In this document: piece by piece, positions 41,640-50,361 of the stretch
How positions within the stretch are numbered: position 1 is the stretch's first letter
How the letters are laid out: the number at the start of each line of letters is the position of its first letter
Notes under the pieces: generated by a model
The model's input: only the letters and a program-made list of their open reading frames with translations
The model's database searches: none
Told to the model about the DNA's origin: nothing
Made by a program: the position numbers and the translations under genes
DNA from: Phycisphaerales bacterium
GTDB taxonomy: Bacteria; Planctomycetota; Phycisphaerae; Phycisphaerales; UBA1924
NCBI GenBank assembly: GCA_027019265.1
Contig: JALUWX010000049.1
Span: 1-61,949 of the forward strand
Length of the DNA stretch: 61,949 bases
Reading direction: 5' to 3'

Positions 41640-43848
41640 GCGCCCGGTTCTCCCAGCGCAGCGCCTCGTCCTCGCGTCCCCACGCCCGGTACATCCGCAC
41701 GATATCGTGGCGCATGATCGCCACATACCGATGGTCCGCGCCCAGGATGTCTACGAACCCGCCGATGTGCCCGAGGAAGATCGCCTCCGCCTCCTCGTAG
41801 TTGCCTTGCTTCGACAGTGCCCGCCCGATCATGAAGCGTGTGAGATATGTCTTCACGTGCTCGTCCCCGAAGATCCGCTCCCGGATCTCAAGCACATCAC
41901 GCAGAATCTCGAGCGCCTCGTCGTACCGCTCGATCTGGATGTAGAACACCCCGAGATTGTCGAGCGACACCAGCGTGTCCGGGTGCTCCTTCCCGCGCGT
42001 CTCGATACTCCGCTCGATCGAACGCTGATGCAGTTCGAGCGCCTCGTCATACCGTTTGAGCCGTGTGTAGACAATCGCGAGGGATGATTCCGCGTTCTCC
42101 AGACTATCCGAATCGGGGAGCTCCTGCAGACCGATCGCAACGGCTTGCTCGAACAAGGGAGCGCATTCATCCACACGTTGCATGTGGTACAGAATGCTCG
42201 CGAGCGACACCCGCGTGTCGATCCGCATCGACGGATCATCGATCCCCGACTCGTCGAAATCACGGATCGTCCGTTCCCCAAGCTCAAGCCCGACCTCAAG
42301 CTCGTTGAGATCCGAGTAGAGCTTCGTCAGCATGATCCGCCGTCCAGCGAGCACCAGCGGATCCACCCCGCGCTCCTCACTCAGCCCAACGCTCCGCTCC
42401 AGGTTCTCCCGAGCCAGGTCGTAGCGATTGAGCAAGCGGAACTGCTCACCCATCGTCGCGCGGATCTCCGCCTCCGCCTCCGGCGCACCCTCGAAACGCT
42501 CACCCAACCCCTCCGAAGCTTCGAGCATCGCATCGAGCATCGAGATCTCCGGATCCCCCCCGAAGTCCGGATTCGCCGCCGCAAACAGATCTTCGCTCAG
42601 GAACGAGTTCACCCGCGCCTTCACCCCCCGATCATGCTCCGCGATCAATCGCTGCTCTCGCGCCTCGCGCAGCGCGTTCCCCACAACCCCGAGCGCCCCA
42701 ACAAGCACCACGAACACCATCACCACAGCACCCACAAGCACCGGGTTCCGCTGCGCGAACTTCCGCGCCTGATACCACGTGCTCGGCGCCCGCGCCTCGA
42801 TCGGACGAGACGACAGGAACCGCTCAAGATCGTCCCCCAGCTTCCCCGCATCCGCGTACCGACGATCCCGGTCCCGCGCCAGCGCCTTCCCGACGATCGT
42901 CTCCAGATCCCCCTTGAGCGCCTTGCTGTGCGACCCCAGCGTGGTGATCTCGTCGTCCCGGATCGAACGGATCAGCTCATACACGCTCGTCTCGTGCCCG
43001 TCGTGCGGATGCGCCCCCGTCAGCAGCTCGTACCCGATCAGCCCCAACGCATACACATCCGTCCGCGCATTCACCGCCCCCCTCGACGAATCCACCTGCT
43101 CCGGAGCCATCGCATGCAGCGTCCCCATCAGCTGACCCGATTGCGTCAGCTGGGTCCGCGCCTCCGCGCCAAGATCAATCGCGATCCCGAAATCCAGCAC
43201 CTTCACCCGTCCCCGCGCATCCACCAGCACATTGCCCGGCTTCAGATCCCGATGCACAATCCCCTGGTCATGCGCACTCTCCACCGCCCGGCACACATCA
43301 CGGAGCAACCCCACCCGCGCCTCGATCCCGAGCCCGTGCGACTCGGCATATCGCGTGATGGACTCACCACGAACCAGCTCCATCGCGACATACGGGATCG
43401 ACGCGCCATCGTCCTCCGCAACCCCCGACTCATAAATCGCCGCGATCCCCGGGTGATTCAGCTTCGCGAGGATGTCCGCCTCCATCGTGAACCTTCGCTT
43501 GATCTGCTCATGCGCCGAGCGACGATGGATCACCTTCAACGCCACGCGCCGATTCGGGGACCGCTGCACCGCTTCGTACACGATCCCCATCCCCCCGTGT
43601 CCGAGCACCCCGTGGATCACAAACCCCCCGATCCGTTCCGGGATCCGCTCGTCGTGTTCAACAGTGGGGGACCCATCGATCGCGCCGAGATCCGCCGCGT
43701 CCGCATCAAGCAGCGAACGCACCATCGACATCAGCTGTGCATCCCCATCGCACAACCGCTCCAGCTCGCGCTCCCGATCCACTTCCTCCAGATCGCACAC
43801 AGCATGGAACACCGACTCCGCGCGTTGGAACAGCCCCGCCTCAGTCAT
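41617..43848 (-). CDS. Membrane-anchored Ser/Thr protein kinase with TPR domain
   Basis: A 743-residue Hanks-type kinase. The kinase domain spans about 73-345, with the glycine loop VLGHGGMGIVYEA, the lysine in VALKVIHRR, the catalytic HRDLKPGNVLVDARGRVKV, DFG in LDFGIAIDLG and MAPEQVDSSRGAVNARTDV. A membrane segment follows at about 366-390 (LVGAVVMVFVVLVGALGVVG). The C-terminal half contains TPR repeats (YTRLKRYDEALELHQRSIER, FYIQIERYDEALEILRDVLE). Its start overlaps the end of a sigma-factor gene by eight bases, so the two are translated together. This kinase/ECF pairing is common in planctomycetes, where the kinase may control the sigma factor by phosphorylation; that link is inferred here. 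Confidence 0.95.
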   Translation of the reverse strand: MTEAGLFQRAESVFHAVCDLEEVDRERELERLCDGDAQLMSMVRSLLDADAADLGAIDGSPTVEHDERIPERIGGFVIHGVLGHGGMGIVYEAVQRSPNRRVALKVIHRRSAHEQIKRRFTMEADILAKLNHPGIAAIYESGVAEDDGASIPYVAMELVRGESITRYAESHGLGIEARVGLLRDVCRAVESAHDQGIVHRDLKPGNVLVDARGRVKVLDFGIAIDLGAEARTQLTQSGQLMGTLHAMAPEQVDSSRGAVNARTDVYALGLIGYELLTGAHPHDGHETSVYELIRSIRDDEITTLGSHSKALKGDLETIVGKALARDRDRRYADAGKLGDDLERFLSSRPIEARAPSTWYQARKFAQRNPVLVGAVVMVFVVLVGALGVVGNALREAREQRLIAEHDRGVKARVNSFLSEDLFAAANPDFGGDPEISMLDAMLEASEGLGERFEGAPEAEAEIRATMGEQFRLLNRYDLARENLERSVGLSEERGVDPLVLAGRRIMLTKLYSDLNELEVGLELGERTIRDFDESGIDDPSMRIDTRVSLASILYHMQRVDECAPLFEQAVAIGLQELPDSDSLENAESSLAIVYTRLKRYDEALELHQRSIERSIETRGKEHPDTLVSLDNLGVFYIQIERYDEALEILRDVLEIRERIFGDEHVKTYLTRFMIGRALSKQGNYEEAEAIFLGHIGGFVDILGADHRYVAIMRHDIVRMYRAWGREDEALRWENRALSPSDGG

Positions 43849-44434
43849 CCCGCGCCCGATCCGACAGCCGATCCATCAACCACGCTCGTGCAAAGCGCCA
43901 ATCACTCGAAGCCGTCGAACGAGCAACCCCCAGCACCCGCGCCGAAGTCTCCTCGTCCAAACCCCCGAAGAATCGAAGCTCCACGAGCCGCGCCTTCCGT
44001 TCGTCGAGGGTCCGCAGATGCTCGAGCGCTTCATCAATCGCCAAAAGCTCGCTCGGTTCCAACCCCAGATCGATCCCGGCCTCCGACACCGTCATCCGGA
44101 TCCGCTCACGATCCCCGCCCCGCTTGAGCCGGTTCACCCCCCGAGCATGGTCGATCAGAATCCGGCGCATCACCCGAGCGGCCAGCATAAAGAAATGGTC
44201 CCTCGACGAAATATCCAGCGATTCCGCATTCACGATCCGCAGATACGCCTCGTTTACCAACGCCGTTGGGTCCAATGTGTGCCCAGCCCGTTCATGAGCC
44301 ATCAACTGAGCGGCCAGCGCCCGCATCTCCCCATACATGATCGCCGCAAGCTCACCCGGGTCCCGGGTGTCGTCCTCCGCCAACGCCCCCAGAAGGGTCG
44401 TCGCATGATCTCGTGTCGGCGCATCCAGAGTCAT
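43841..44434 (-). CDS. ECF-like sigma factor paired with the kinase
   Basis: A 197-residue sigma factor of the group found next to Ser/Thr kinases in planctomycetes and related phyla. Region 2 carries AAQLMAHERAGHTLDPTALV, NEAYLRIVNAESLDISSRDH and FFMLAARVMRRILIDHARGV; region 4 carries RTLDERKARLVELRFFGGLD and EETSARVLGVARSTASSDWR. I chose the ATG at 44434; the frame extends upstream but without conserved sequence. A TACAAT hexamer at 44443-44448 on this strand lies only eight bases upstream, which could give a very short leader. The next gene, overlapping by eight bases, is the kinase. It probably directs transcription of a small target set. Confidence 0.92.
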   Translation of the reverse strand: MTLDAPTRDHATTLLGALAEDDTRDPGELAAIMYGEMRALAAQLMAHERAGHTLDPTALVNEAYLRIVNAESLDISSRDHFFMLAARVMRRILIDHARGVNRLKRGGDRERIRMTVSEAGIDLGLEPSELLAIDEALEHLRTLDERKARLVELRFFGGLDEETSARVLGVARSTASSDWRFARAWLMDRLSDRARDD

Positions 44435-44613
44435 CGGAACCCATTGTAAAGCAATGCTTTGGGAGCCCCGAGCCCCCCTGTGCCCACCCGGAGCACATTT
44501 TTTGCTCAAACAAGCATATCGCTCGGGCGCGCCATCCTCCCCCATCGCGTCTCAGAGTGCCGGAATCCGTACTCGACCACCCCGAACCACCCCATCTCCG
44601 CCCGGAGCCCACC

Positions 44614-46017
44614 ATGAGCATCTCGAAAGCCGCCCTTCTGGTCCTCAGCGCCACCGCGTCCCTCACAAACGCCGCCACCATCACCGTCGGCCCGAACCTG
44701 ATGGACTACGACTTCATCACCATCACCGCCGCCATCGTCAACGCCGCCTCCGGCGACGAAATCCTCATCGCCCCCGGGCTCTACGCCGAGAACCTCACCG
44801 TCAGCGGCAAGGACCTCGTCCTCCGCAACGCCGGGGGCGGAACCGTCACCGTCTTCGGCCAAGGGCTCAACAAATGCTTCCGTTCCACCGGAACCACCAC
44901 CGACGTCGTCCTCGAGGGCATCATCTTCACCAACGGGTTCTCCACAAGCGCCGGAGCCGGGGTCTCCATCGAGGGCGGATCCAGCGCCGACATCATCGAC
45001 TGCATTATCGAGAACAACGAATCCACGACAACCGGAGGGGGGCTCTACATGTCCGGAGGGGGAACCGTCACCGACACCATCATCCGCAACAACACCGCTG
45101 GCGGTGACGGCGGCGGAGCCGACCTCCGGGGCACCCTCACGAAGTCCTTCACCAACGTCACCTTCGAAAACAACACCGGTGTCGAGGGAGGCGGGCTCTC
45201 CTACGCCGCCGCAGGGGACATCGCGGATATCACCAACTGCACCTTCCGGAACAACACAGCCACAAGCAGAGGGGGGGCCATCGCCGTACTCGGGACCGCG
45301 AGCGTGGGAATCGTCGATGTCCAGGACTGCGTCTTCGAGTTCAACGACGCCGCCACCGGAGGCGGCGCGATCTGGATCTCCGATCAGGACGTCTTCCGTG
45401 CCGTGAACTCCGTCTTCCGTGAGAACACCGCCGGGGACGACGGCGGCGCGATCCGAAACGAGCAGATCACCAACGCCGTCAACTGCACTTTCTACAACAA
45501 CAACGTCACCGCCGACGGCCCCGCGGATACATTCCATTCCGACCGCCCCGACGCATCCACCGCCCTCCTCAACTGCATCGTCATCAACCAATCCGCGACC
45601 TCCGAGGACGGCCCGGGCACACTCAGCGCGACTTTTTCACTCCTCCCCGAAGGACCCATGGGCGCACCCAACGCCAGCGGCAACTTCAACGCGAACCCGA
45701 TGTTCACCGATCCGATGATGGGCGACTTCACGTTCATGGCAAACTCACCCGCGATCGACGCGGGCAACTCGCGCGGCAACTTCTCCTGGATCAATGTCCT
45801 CGACATCTCGACCGACCTCGCGGGGAACATCCGCAATCTCGACGATCCCGAAACCGCCAACTCGGGCATCTCCACATGGGAACTCTGCATCGATCTCGGC
45901 GCATACGAGTTCCAGCCTTCCGCAAACGATTGCCGGGTCGATTTCACCGAAGACGGGGAGCTCGACTTCTTCGACATCTCCTCCTTCCTCACCGAGTTCC
46001 AGATGGGTTGCGACTAA
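44614..46017 (+). CDS. Secreted right-handed beta-helix protein with GC-type dockerin-like tail
   Basis: The 467 residues start with a signal peptide (AALLVLSATASLTNA then ATITVGPN). Residues 50-360 are parallel beta-helix turns with repeated N-N-x-x-x-x-G-G units such as IIENNESTTTGGGLYMSGGG and TFENNTGVEGGGLSYAAAG. A choice-of-anchor-Q-like region follows (NSPAIDAGNSRG), then DLGAYEFQPSANDCRVDF and the dockerin-like end EDGELDFFDISSFLTEFQMG with Cys as the second-last residue. Beta-helix proteins of this kind act as carbohydrate-binding or polysaccharide lyase-like surface proteins; no catalytic set can be seen. It precedes a second protein of the same build 42 bases downstream. Confidence 0.85.
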   Translation: MSISKAALLVLSATASLTNAATITVGPNLMDYDFITITAAIVNAASGDEILIAPGLYAENLTVSGKDLVLRNAGGGTVTVFGQGLNKCFRSTGTTTDVVLEGIIFTNGFSTSAGAGVSIEGGSSADIIDCIIENNESTTTGGGLYMSGGGTVTDTIIRNNTAGGDGGGADLRGTLTKSFTNVTFENNTGVEGGGLSYAAAGDIADITNCTFRNNTATSRGGAIAVLGTASVGIVDVQDCVFEFNDAATGGGAIWISDQDVFRAVNSVFRENTAGDDGGAIRNEQITNAVNCTFYNNNVTADGPADTFHSDRPDASTALLNCIVINQSATSEDGPGTLSATFSLLPEGPMGAPNASGNFNANPMFTDPMMGDFTFMANSPAIDAGNSRGNFSWINVLDISTDLAGNIRNLDDPETANSGISTWELCIDLGAYEFQPSANDCRVDFTEDGELDFFDISSFLTEFQMGCD

Positions 46018-46059
46018 CCCCTCCGTCATACTGAACAAGCCATCCATCGAGACCCACCC

Positions 46060-48657
46060 ATGAACGCCGCACTGCTCACCATCCCGTTCCTCATCGCATC
46101 CGCCACACTCGCGCAGCCCCACACGCACACCTGCGGCGTGGACTGCACGCAACGTGAGTCAACCGCACTCGACACATCGCGCCCCCTCGACCGCGCCGCG
46201 ATGACAAGCCCGATCCAGCAACGCGGCGCGGGACCCTCCCTGGAAGACGGCTCCCTCATCGACATCCTCGTCCTCTACACCCCCCAAGCCACCACCTTCG
46301 CCGGAGGCCAAGCCCAGATCGAGTCCCTCATCATGGACGGGCTCGACGAACTCAACACAGCAACCCTCGACTCCAACATCCCGACCAGTTTCAGGATCGT
46401 CCATACTCAGGAGGTGACATACAACCAGTCCGGATCCATGAGCACCATGCTCACCAGACTCCGCACACCCTCCGACGGCGTGCTCGATGAAGCCCACGAC
46501 CTCCGCGACCTCTACAAAGCCGACCTCGTCATGCTCGTCATCTCCGCCGGGGATGTGTGCGGGATCGCGAACATCGGGGTCGGACCCGGGAACACACCCA
46601 CCCCCCAGTTCGGGTTCAGCGTCGTCGCCGCCACATGCATGACCGCGCCGGTCAGCGCCTTCGCCCACGAGATCGGGCACAACATGGGGCTCCTCCACGG
46701 GTACGAGGAGAACCCCTGCACCAACGGCGGGTCCCGCTTCGCGAAGGGCTACATGGCCCCCGACGAATCCTTCCAAACCCTCATGGGTGTCGGACCCGCG
46801 CCGCGCCAGGTCCGCTTCTCCAACCCCAATGTCGATTTCAACGACCAGCCCACCGGATTCCCCGTGGGTGATCCGAGCGCCGCCGACGCCGCGAGCGCCT
46901 TCGCCCAAGCAGCACCCGTCGTCGCGAACTACCGATCGCGCGATATGAACAACAACGGGATCCTCGACGACGACGAGATCACGATGGGCACCCTGAGCGA
47001 CTGCGATGGAAACGGCTATCCCGACTTCGCCGACCAGGACTACAACAACAACGGACTCCCCGACGCGTGCGACATCGCGATGGGCACGAGCGCCGACCTC
47101 GATTTCGACGGGATCCCCGACGAAGCCGAACCCAGCATCATCCGCATCGATCCCGGCGCCACGGGGACAGGAGTGGGGGACTCCTGGGCCAACGCGCGGA
47201 CCGACCTCCAGACCGCACTCAGCCTCGCACGCGCCTCCGGAGACATCGACGAGATCTGGATCAAGCACGGCACTTACCTCCCCTCCGACCAAGGCCACCG
47301 CGCCCGCTTCTTCGACATCCCCGGTGGTGTATCTCTATTCGGAGGATTCGACGCCACCGAATCCACCCCCGACGACCGCTCCCCCGAAACCCCGCGCACC
47401 ATCCTCTCCGGAGACCAGTTCCAAGACGACAACGGGCTCCTGAACCGAGAAGACAACGCACTCCACGTCGTCTACATCCACGACGAATCCGAGCCCGTCA
47501 CACTCGACAACCTCGTCATCGAGCACGGAAACGCCGAGTCCGAAGTCAACTGCGGCGCCCTCATGGAGTTCGCCGGAGGGGTCCTCGTCTATAACACCGA
47601 CACCATCATCACCAACTCCGAGATCCGCAACAACACCGCGCTCAACAGCGCGGGCATGGTCCTCATCAACGACTCCAAGACCCACATCGCGAACAACCAC
47701 ATCCACCACAACACCGCCATCGACGGCACCTTCTACGGCACAACCGGCGCAATCGAATACGGCGGTTACATCGGAGCCGTCCGGATCAACACCTTCCACG
47801 ACGGCCCGGACAACGTCTTCGCAAACAACCTCGTCGAGTTCAACCAGGACACCGACTCCGTCTCCGGGGTCAGCGTCAACTCGTGCGCACCCTACTTCGT
47901 CAACAACATCATCGCGAGCAACACCTCCATGTCGCTCTACTCCGGTGCAGGACTCTCCTCCGTCCTGTGCGAGGGCTTCGAGGTCATCAACTGCACCATC
48001 ACCGACAACCGCGCCCCCAACAACGCCTTCGGAACCCGCGCCGGAGGTTTCACTTCGAACCGATCCCAGGTCTCCATCATCAACTCCATCCTCTGGGGCA
48101 ACCATCCCCACCTCCCTTCGGGTGACGAAACCGCGCAGTTCTCCGAGTCCGGAGTCGGAGTCGAGCACACCTTTACGAACTCCATCGTCGAAGGATGGAC
48201 CGGGCTCTACACCGGCTCCGCCATGAACGCCGACCCCATGTTCGCCGATACCGCCTCCGGCGATTTCGCGATCACAGCCATGTCCCCCGCAATCGATGCA
48301 AGCGACAACACCCTCATCCCCACAGACACCCCCGACTTCGACAACGACTCGGACACCTCCGAACCCCTCCCCATCGATCACCTCGGGAACCCGCGCGCCA
48401 TCGACGACCCGGACATCGCAGACACCGGGAACGGATTAGCCCCCATCGCCGACATCGGCGCGATCGAGTTCCAACCCGTCTCGAATCCCTGTCTCCCCGA
48501 CTTCACCCAGGACGGCCAACTCGACTTCTTCGATCTCAGCGCCTTCCTCATGGCGCTCGGAGCCGAGAACCCCATCGCCGATCTCACAGGAGACGGGCAG
48601 TTCGACTTCTTCGACGTCTCCACCTTCCTCCAACTCTTCAGCGCGGGGTGCCCATAA
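46060..48657 (+). CDS. Secreted M12B-like metalloprotease with beta-helix and dockerin-like tail
   Basis: An 865-residue exported multidomain protein. A signal peptide (ALLTIPFLIASATLA) is followed by a reprolysin-like zinc protease (about 60-290), with the zinc site HEIGHNMGLLHGYE and a downstream Met-turn candidate LMGVGPAPRQ. Calcium-binding Asp/Asn-rich repeats come next (MNNNGILDDDEITMG, CDGNGYPDFADQDYNNNGLP), then a beta-helix region of about 400 residues and a C-terminal pair of dockerin-like units (GQLDFFDLSAFLMALG, GQFDFFDVSTFLQLF) ending Gly-Cys-Pro. The protease is probably active, as the zinc motif is complete. It shares tail type and neighbourhood with the preceding gene, and the two may be attached to the same surface or matrix. 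Confidence 0.88.
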   Translation: MNAALLTIPFLIASATLAQPHTHTCGVDCTQRESTALDTSRPLDRAAMTSPIQQRGAGPSLEDGSLIDILVLYTPQATTFAGGQAQIESLIMDGLDELNTATLDSNIPTSFRIVHTQEVTYNQSGSMSTMLTRLRTPSDGVLDEAHDLRDLYKADLVMLVISAGDVCGIANIGVGPGNTPTPQFGFSVVAATCMTAPVSAFAHEIGHNMGLLHGYEENPCTNGGSRFAKGYMAPDESFQTLMGVGPAPRQVRFSNPNVDFNDQPTGFPVGDPSAADAASAFAQAAPVVANYRSRDMNNNGILDDDEITMGTLSDCDGNGYPDFADQDYNNNGLPDACDIAMGTSADLDFDGIPDEAEPSIIRIDPGATGTGVGDSWANARTDLQTALSLARASGDIDEIWIKHGTYLPSDQGHRARFFDIPGGVSLFGGFDATESTPDDRSPETPRTILSGDQFQDDNGLLNREDNALHVVYIHDESEPVTLDNLVIEHGNAESEVNCGALMEFAGGVLVYNTDTIITNSEIRNNTALNSAGMVLINDSKTHIANNHIHHNTAIDGTFYGTTGAIEYGGYIGAVRINTFHDGPDNVFANNLVEFNQDTDSVSGVSVNSCAPYFVNNIIASNTSMSLYSGAGLSSVLCEGFEVINCTITDNRAPNNAFGTRAGGFTSNRSQVSIINSILWGNHPHLPSGDETAQFSESGVGVEHTFTNSIVEGWTGLYTGSAMNADPMFADTASGDFAITAMSPAIDASDNTLIPTDTPDFDNDSDTSEPLPIDHLGNPRAIDDPDIADTGNGLAPIADIGAIEFQPVSNPCLPDFTQDGQLDFFDLSAFLMALGAENPIADLTGDGQFDFFDVSTFLQLFSAGCP

Positions 48658-48694
48658 AATCGCACGATACCACCCGAGCGGATAAACTTGCTCG

Positions 48695-49156
48695 ATGAGT
48701 TCGAGCGACACCCCCCCCCGTATCGGATGGCGTGAACGCGTGGACCTCCCCGACTGGGGGCTCCGCGGGGTTCGCGCAAAGATCGACACCGGCGCACGAA
48801 CCAGCGCCATCGATGTCGCCCAGATCGAGGAACTCCCCGACGGCCGGATCCGATTCGAAGTCGTCGGGAAGACCAAGCCCACCCGCAAAACCAAGTGGGT
48901 TGAAGCGCGTCCCGTCCGGACGAGCGTGGTCAAACCCTCCCACGGCGAACCCCAGACCCGCTACGTCTGCCTCACCACCCTCAAAATCGGTGAGCACACC
49001 CACGAAGTCGAGATCAGTCTCGTCTGCCGACGCAAAATGCTCTGCCGGATGCTCATCGGGCGCACCGCGCTCGCCGAGCACTTCCTCGTTGACGCATCCC
49101 AAATGTACCTGCTCACCAAGCCGAAATCATCGAAACAACCCGAGGCAAACGGATGA
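48695..49156 (+). CDS. Retropepsin-like RimK-associated protease (PF05618 type)
   Basis: A 153-residue protein of the family annotated as ATP-dependent zinc protease or RimK-associated retropepsin-like peptidase. The central Asp motif is VRAKIDTGARTSAIDVAQIE, followed by VKPSHGEPQTRYVCLTTLKI and RRKMLCRMLIGRTALAEHFL, in normal order for the family. An aspartic-protease-like mechanism is predicted from the DTG. It overlaps rimK by four bases (ATGA), and rimK overlaps the next gene, so the three are certainly coupled. The best inference is that it removes or trims the amino acids that RimK adds. Confidence 0.9.
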   Translation: MSSSDTPPRIGWRERVDLPDWGLRGVRAKIDTGARTSAIDVAQIEELPDGRIRFEVVGKTKPTRKTKWVEARPVRTSVVKPSHGEPQTRYVCLTTLKIGEHTHEVEISLVCRRKMLCRMLIGRTALAEHFLVDASQMYLLTKPKSSKQPEANG

Positions 49157-50361
49157 AGCTCGCGATCCTCTCCACAGCCCCAAAGTCCTACTCCACCCAA
49201 CGCCTCCGCCAAGCCGCGATCGAGCGAGGGCACAACGTCAAGGTCCTCAACACCCTCCGCTTCTCCATCGAGCTCCGCGAAGGCGAGCCCGACCTCTTCT
49301 TCCGCTCCAAACAGCTCTCCGAATACGACGCAGTCATGCCCCGGATCGGCGCGTCCATCACCTACTACGGCACAGCCGTCGTCCGTCAGTTCGAACAGAT
49401 GGACGTCTACACCCCCAACACCGCCGCCGGGATCTCCAACTCCCGAGACAAGCTCCGCTCCCTCCAGATCCTCTCCCGCCACGACATCGGGATCCCCCAC
49501 ACCACCTTCGTCCGAGACCGGAAAGACGTCCTCCCGGCCATCAAGCGTATCGGAGGCGCCCCCGTCATCATCAAGATCCTCGAAGGCACCCAGGGCATCG
49601 GGGTCATCCTCGCAGAAACCACCAAGGTCGCCGAAGCCATCATCGAGACGCTCCAGACGGCCAAACAAAACGTCCTCATCCAGCGCTTCATCGCAGAATC
49701 CAAAGGCCGGGACATCCGCGCCTTCGTCGTCGGGGACCACGTCGTCGCCGCGATGCGCCGGGTCGCGCAGGGCGACGAGTTCCGCTCCAACGTCCACCGT
49801 GGGGGACGCGCCGAGCCCGTCACCCTCACCCCCGAGTACGAACAGGCCGCCGTCCGCGCCGCGCAGATCATGGGGCTCCGTGTCGCCGGGGTGGACATGC
49901 TCGAAGCCGACGACGGCCCCATGATCATGGAGGTCAACTCCTCCCCGGGGCTCGAAGGAATTGAAACCGCAACCGAACTCGACGTCGCAGGCGCCATCAT
50001 CGAATACATGGAGCAACGCCTCAAGTTCACCGAGATCGACATCCGCCAGCGACTCACCGTCTCCAAGGGCTACGGGGTCGCCGACCTCATGATCCCCGAG
50101 GGCTCCGACCTCGTCGGGAAACCCATCAACGAATCCGGCCTCTACGACAAAGACATCGCGATCCTCAACCTCCATCGAGGAACTTCCATCATCTCGAACC
50201 CCAAAGGCACCCGGGTTCTCGAAGCCAACGACAAGCTCCTCTGCTACGGCCGTCTCGACTCCATGCGAGACATGGTCCCCAAGAAACAACGCAAACGCCG
50301 CCGTATCACCGCCGCAGCACTCGACCCCCACCTGATCGACGAACTGGAACCCCGCCCGTGA
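49153..50361 (+). CDS. rimK: RimK-type ATP-grasp amino-acid ligase with C-terminal RCK_C-like domain
   Basis: A 402-residue ATP-grasp ligase of the RimK family, which adds glutamate-type amino acids to a protein or small molecule (ribosomal protein S6 in E. coli). The first about 300 residues are RimK: KLAILSTAPKSYSTQRLRQA, PRIGASITYYGTAVVRQFEQ, GAPVIIKILEGTQGIGVILA, DIRAFVVGDHVVAAMRR and IMEVNSSPGLEGIETATELD. Residues about 305-385 add a domain of TrkA-C/RCK_C type (YGVADLMIPEGSDLVGKPIN, LNLHRGTSIISNPKGTRVLE), which in potassium channels binds small ligands. It is coupled to the protease upstream and the desuccinylase-like gene downstream. The substrate is not identified; it need not be S6. 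Confidence 0.92.
   Translation: MKLAILSTAPKSYSTQRLRQAAIERGHNVKVLNTLRFSIELREGEPDLFFRSKQLSEYDAVMPRIGASITYYGTAVVRQFEQMDVYTPNTAAGISNSRDKLRSLQILSRHDIGIPHTTFVRDRKDVLPAIKRIGGAPVIIKILEGTQGIGVILAETTKVAEAIIETLQTAKQNVLIQRFIAESKGRDIRAFVVGDHVVAAMRRVAQGDEFRSNVHRGGRAEPVTLTPEYEQAAVRAAQIMGLRVAGVDMLEADDGPMIMEVNSSPGLEGIETATELDVAGAIIEYMEQRLKFTEIDIRQRLTVSKGYGVADLMIPEGSDLVGKPINESGLYDKDIAILNLHRGTSIISNPKGTRVLEANDKLLCYGRLDSMRDMVPKKQRKRRRITAAALDPHLIDELEPRP

Noticed and set aside
42145..44127. A plus-strand open frame of 660 codons opposite the kinase and sigma genes
   Set aside because: The kinase motifs (HRD, DFG, glycine loop) are on the minus strand; this frame is Arg/His/Pro-rich shadow.
44448..44460. AAAGCA-A-TGCTTT palindrome upstream of the kinase-linked sigma gene as an operator
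   Set aside because: Six-base arms are likely by chance and there is no second copy nearby.
48695..49156. The RimK-associated protease gene as a classic retroviral-type protease from a mobile element
   Set aside because: The DTG motif lies in the PF05618-type context and the gene is coupled to rimK; no retroelement genes are nearby.
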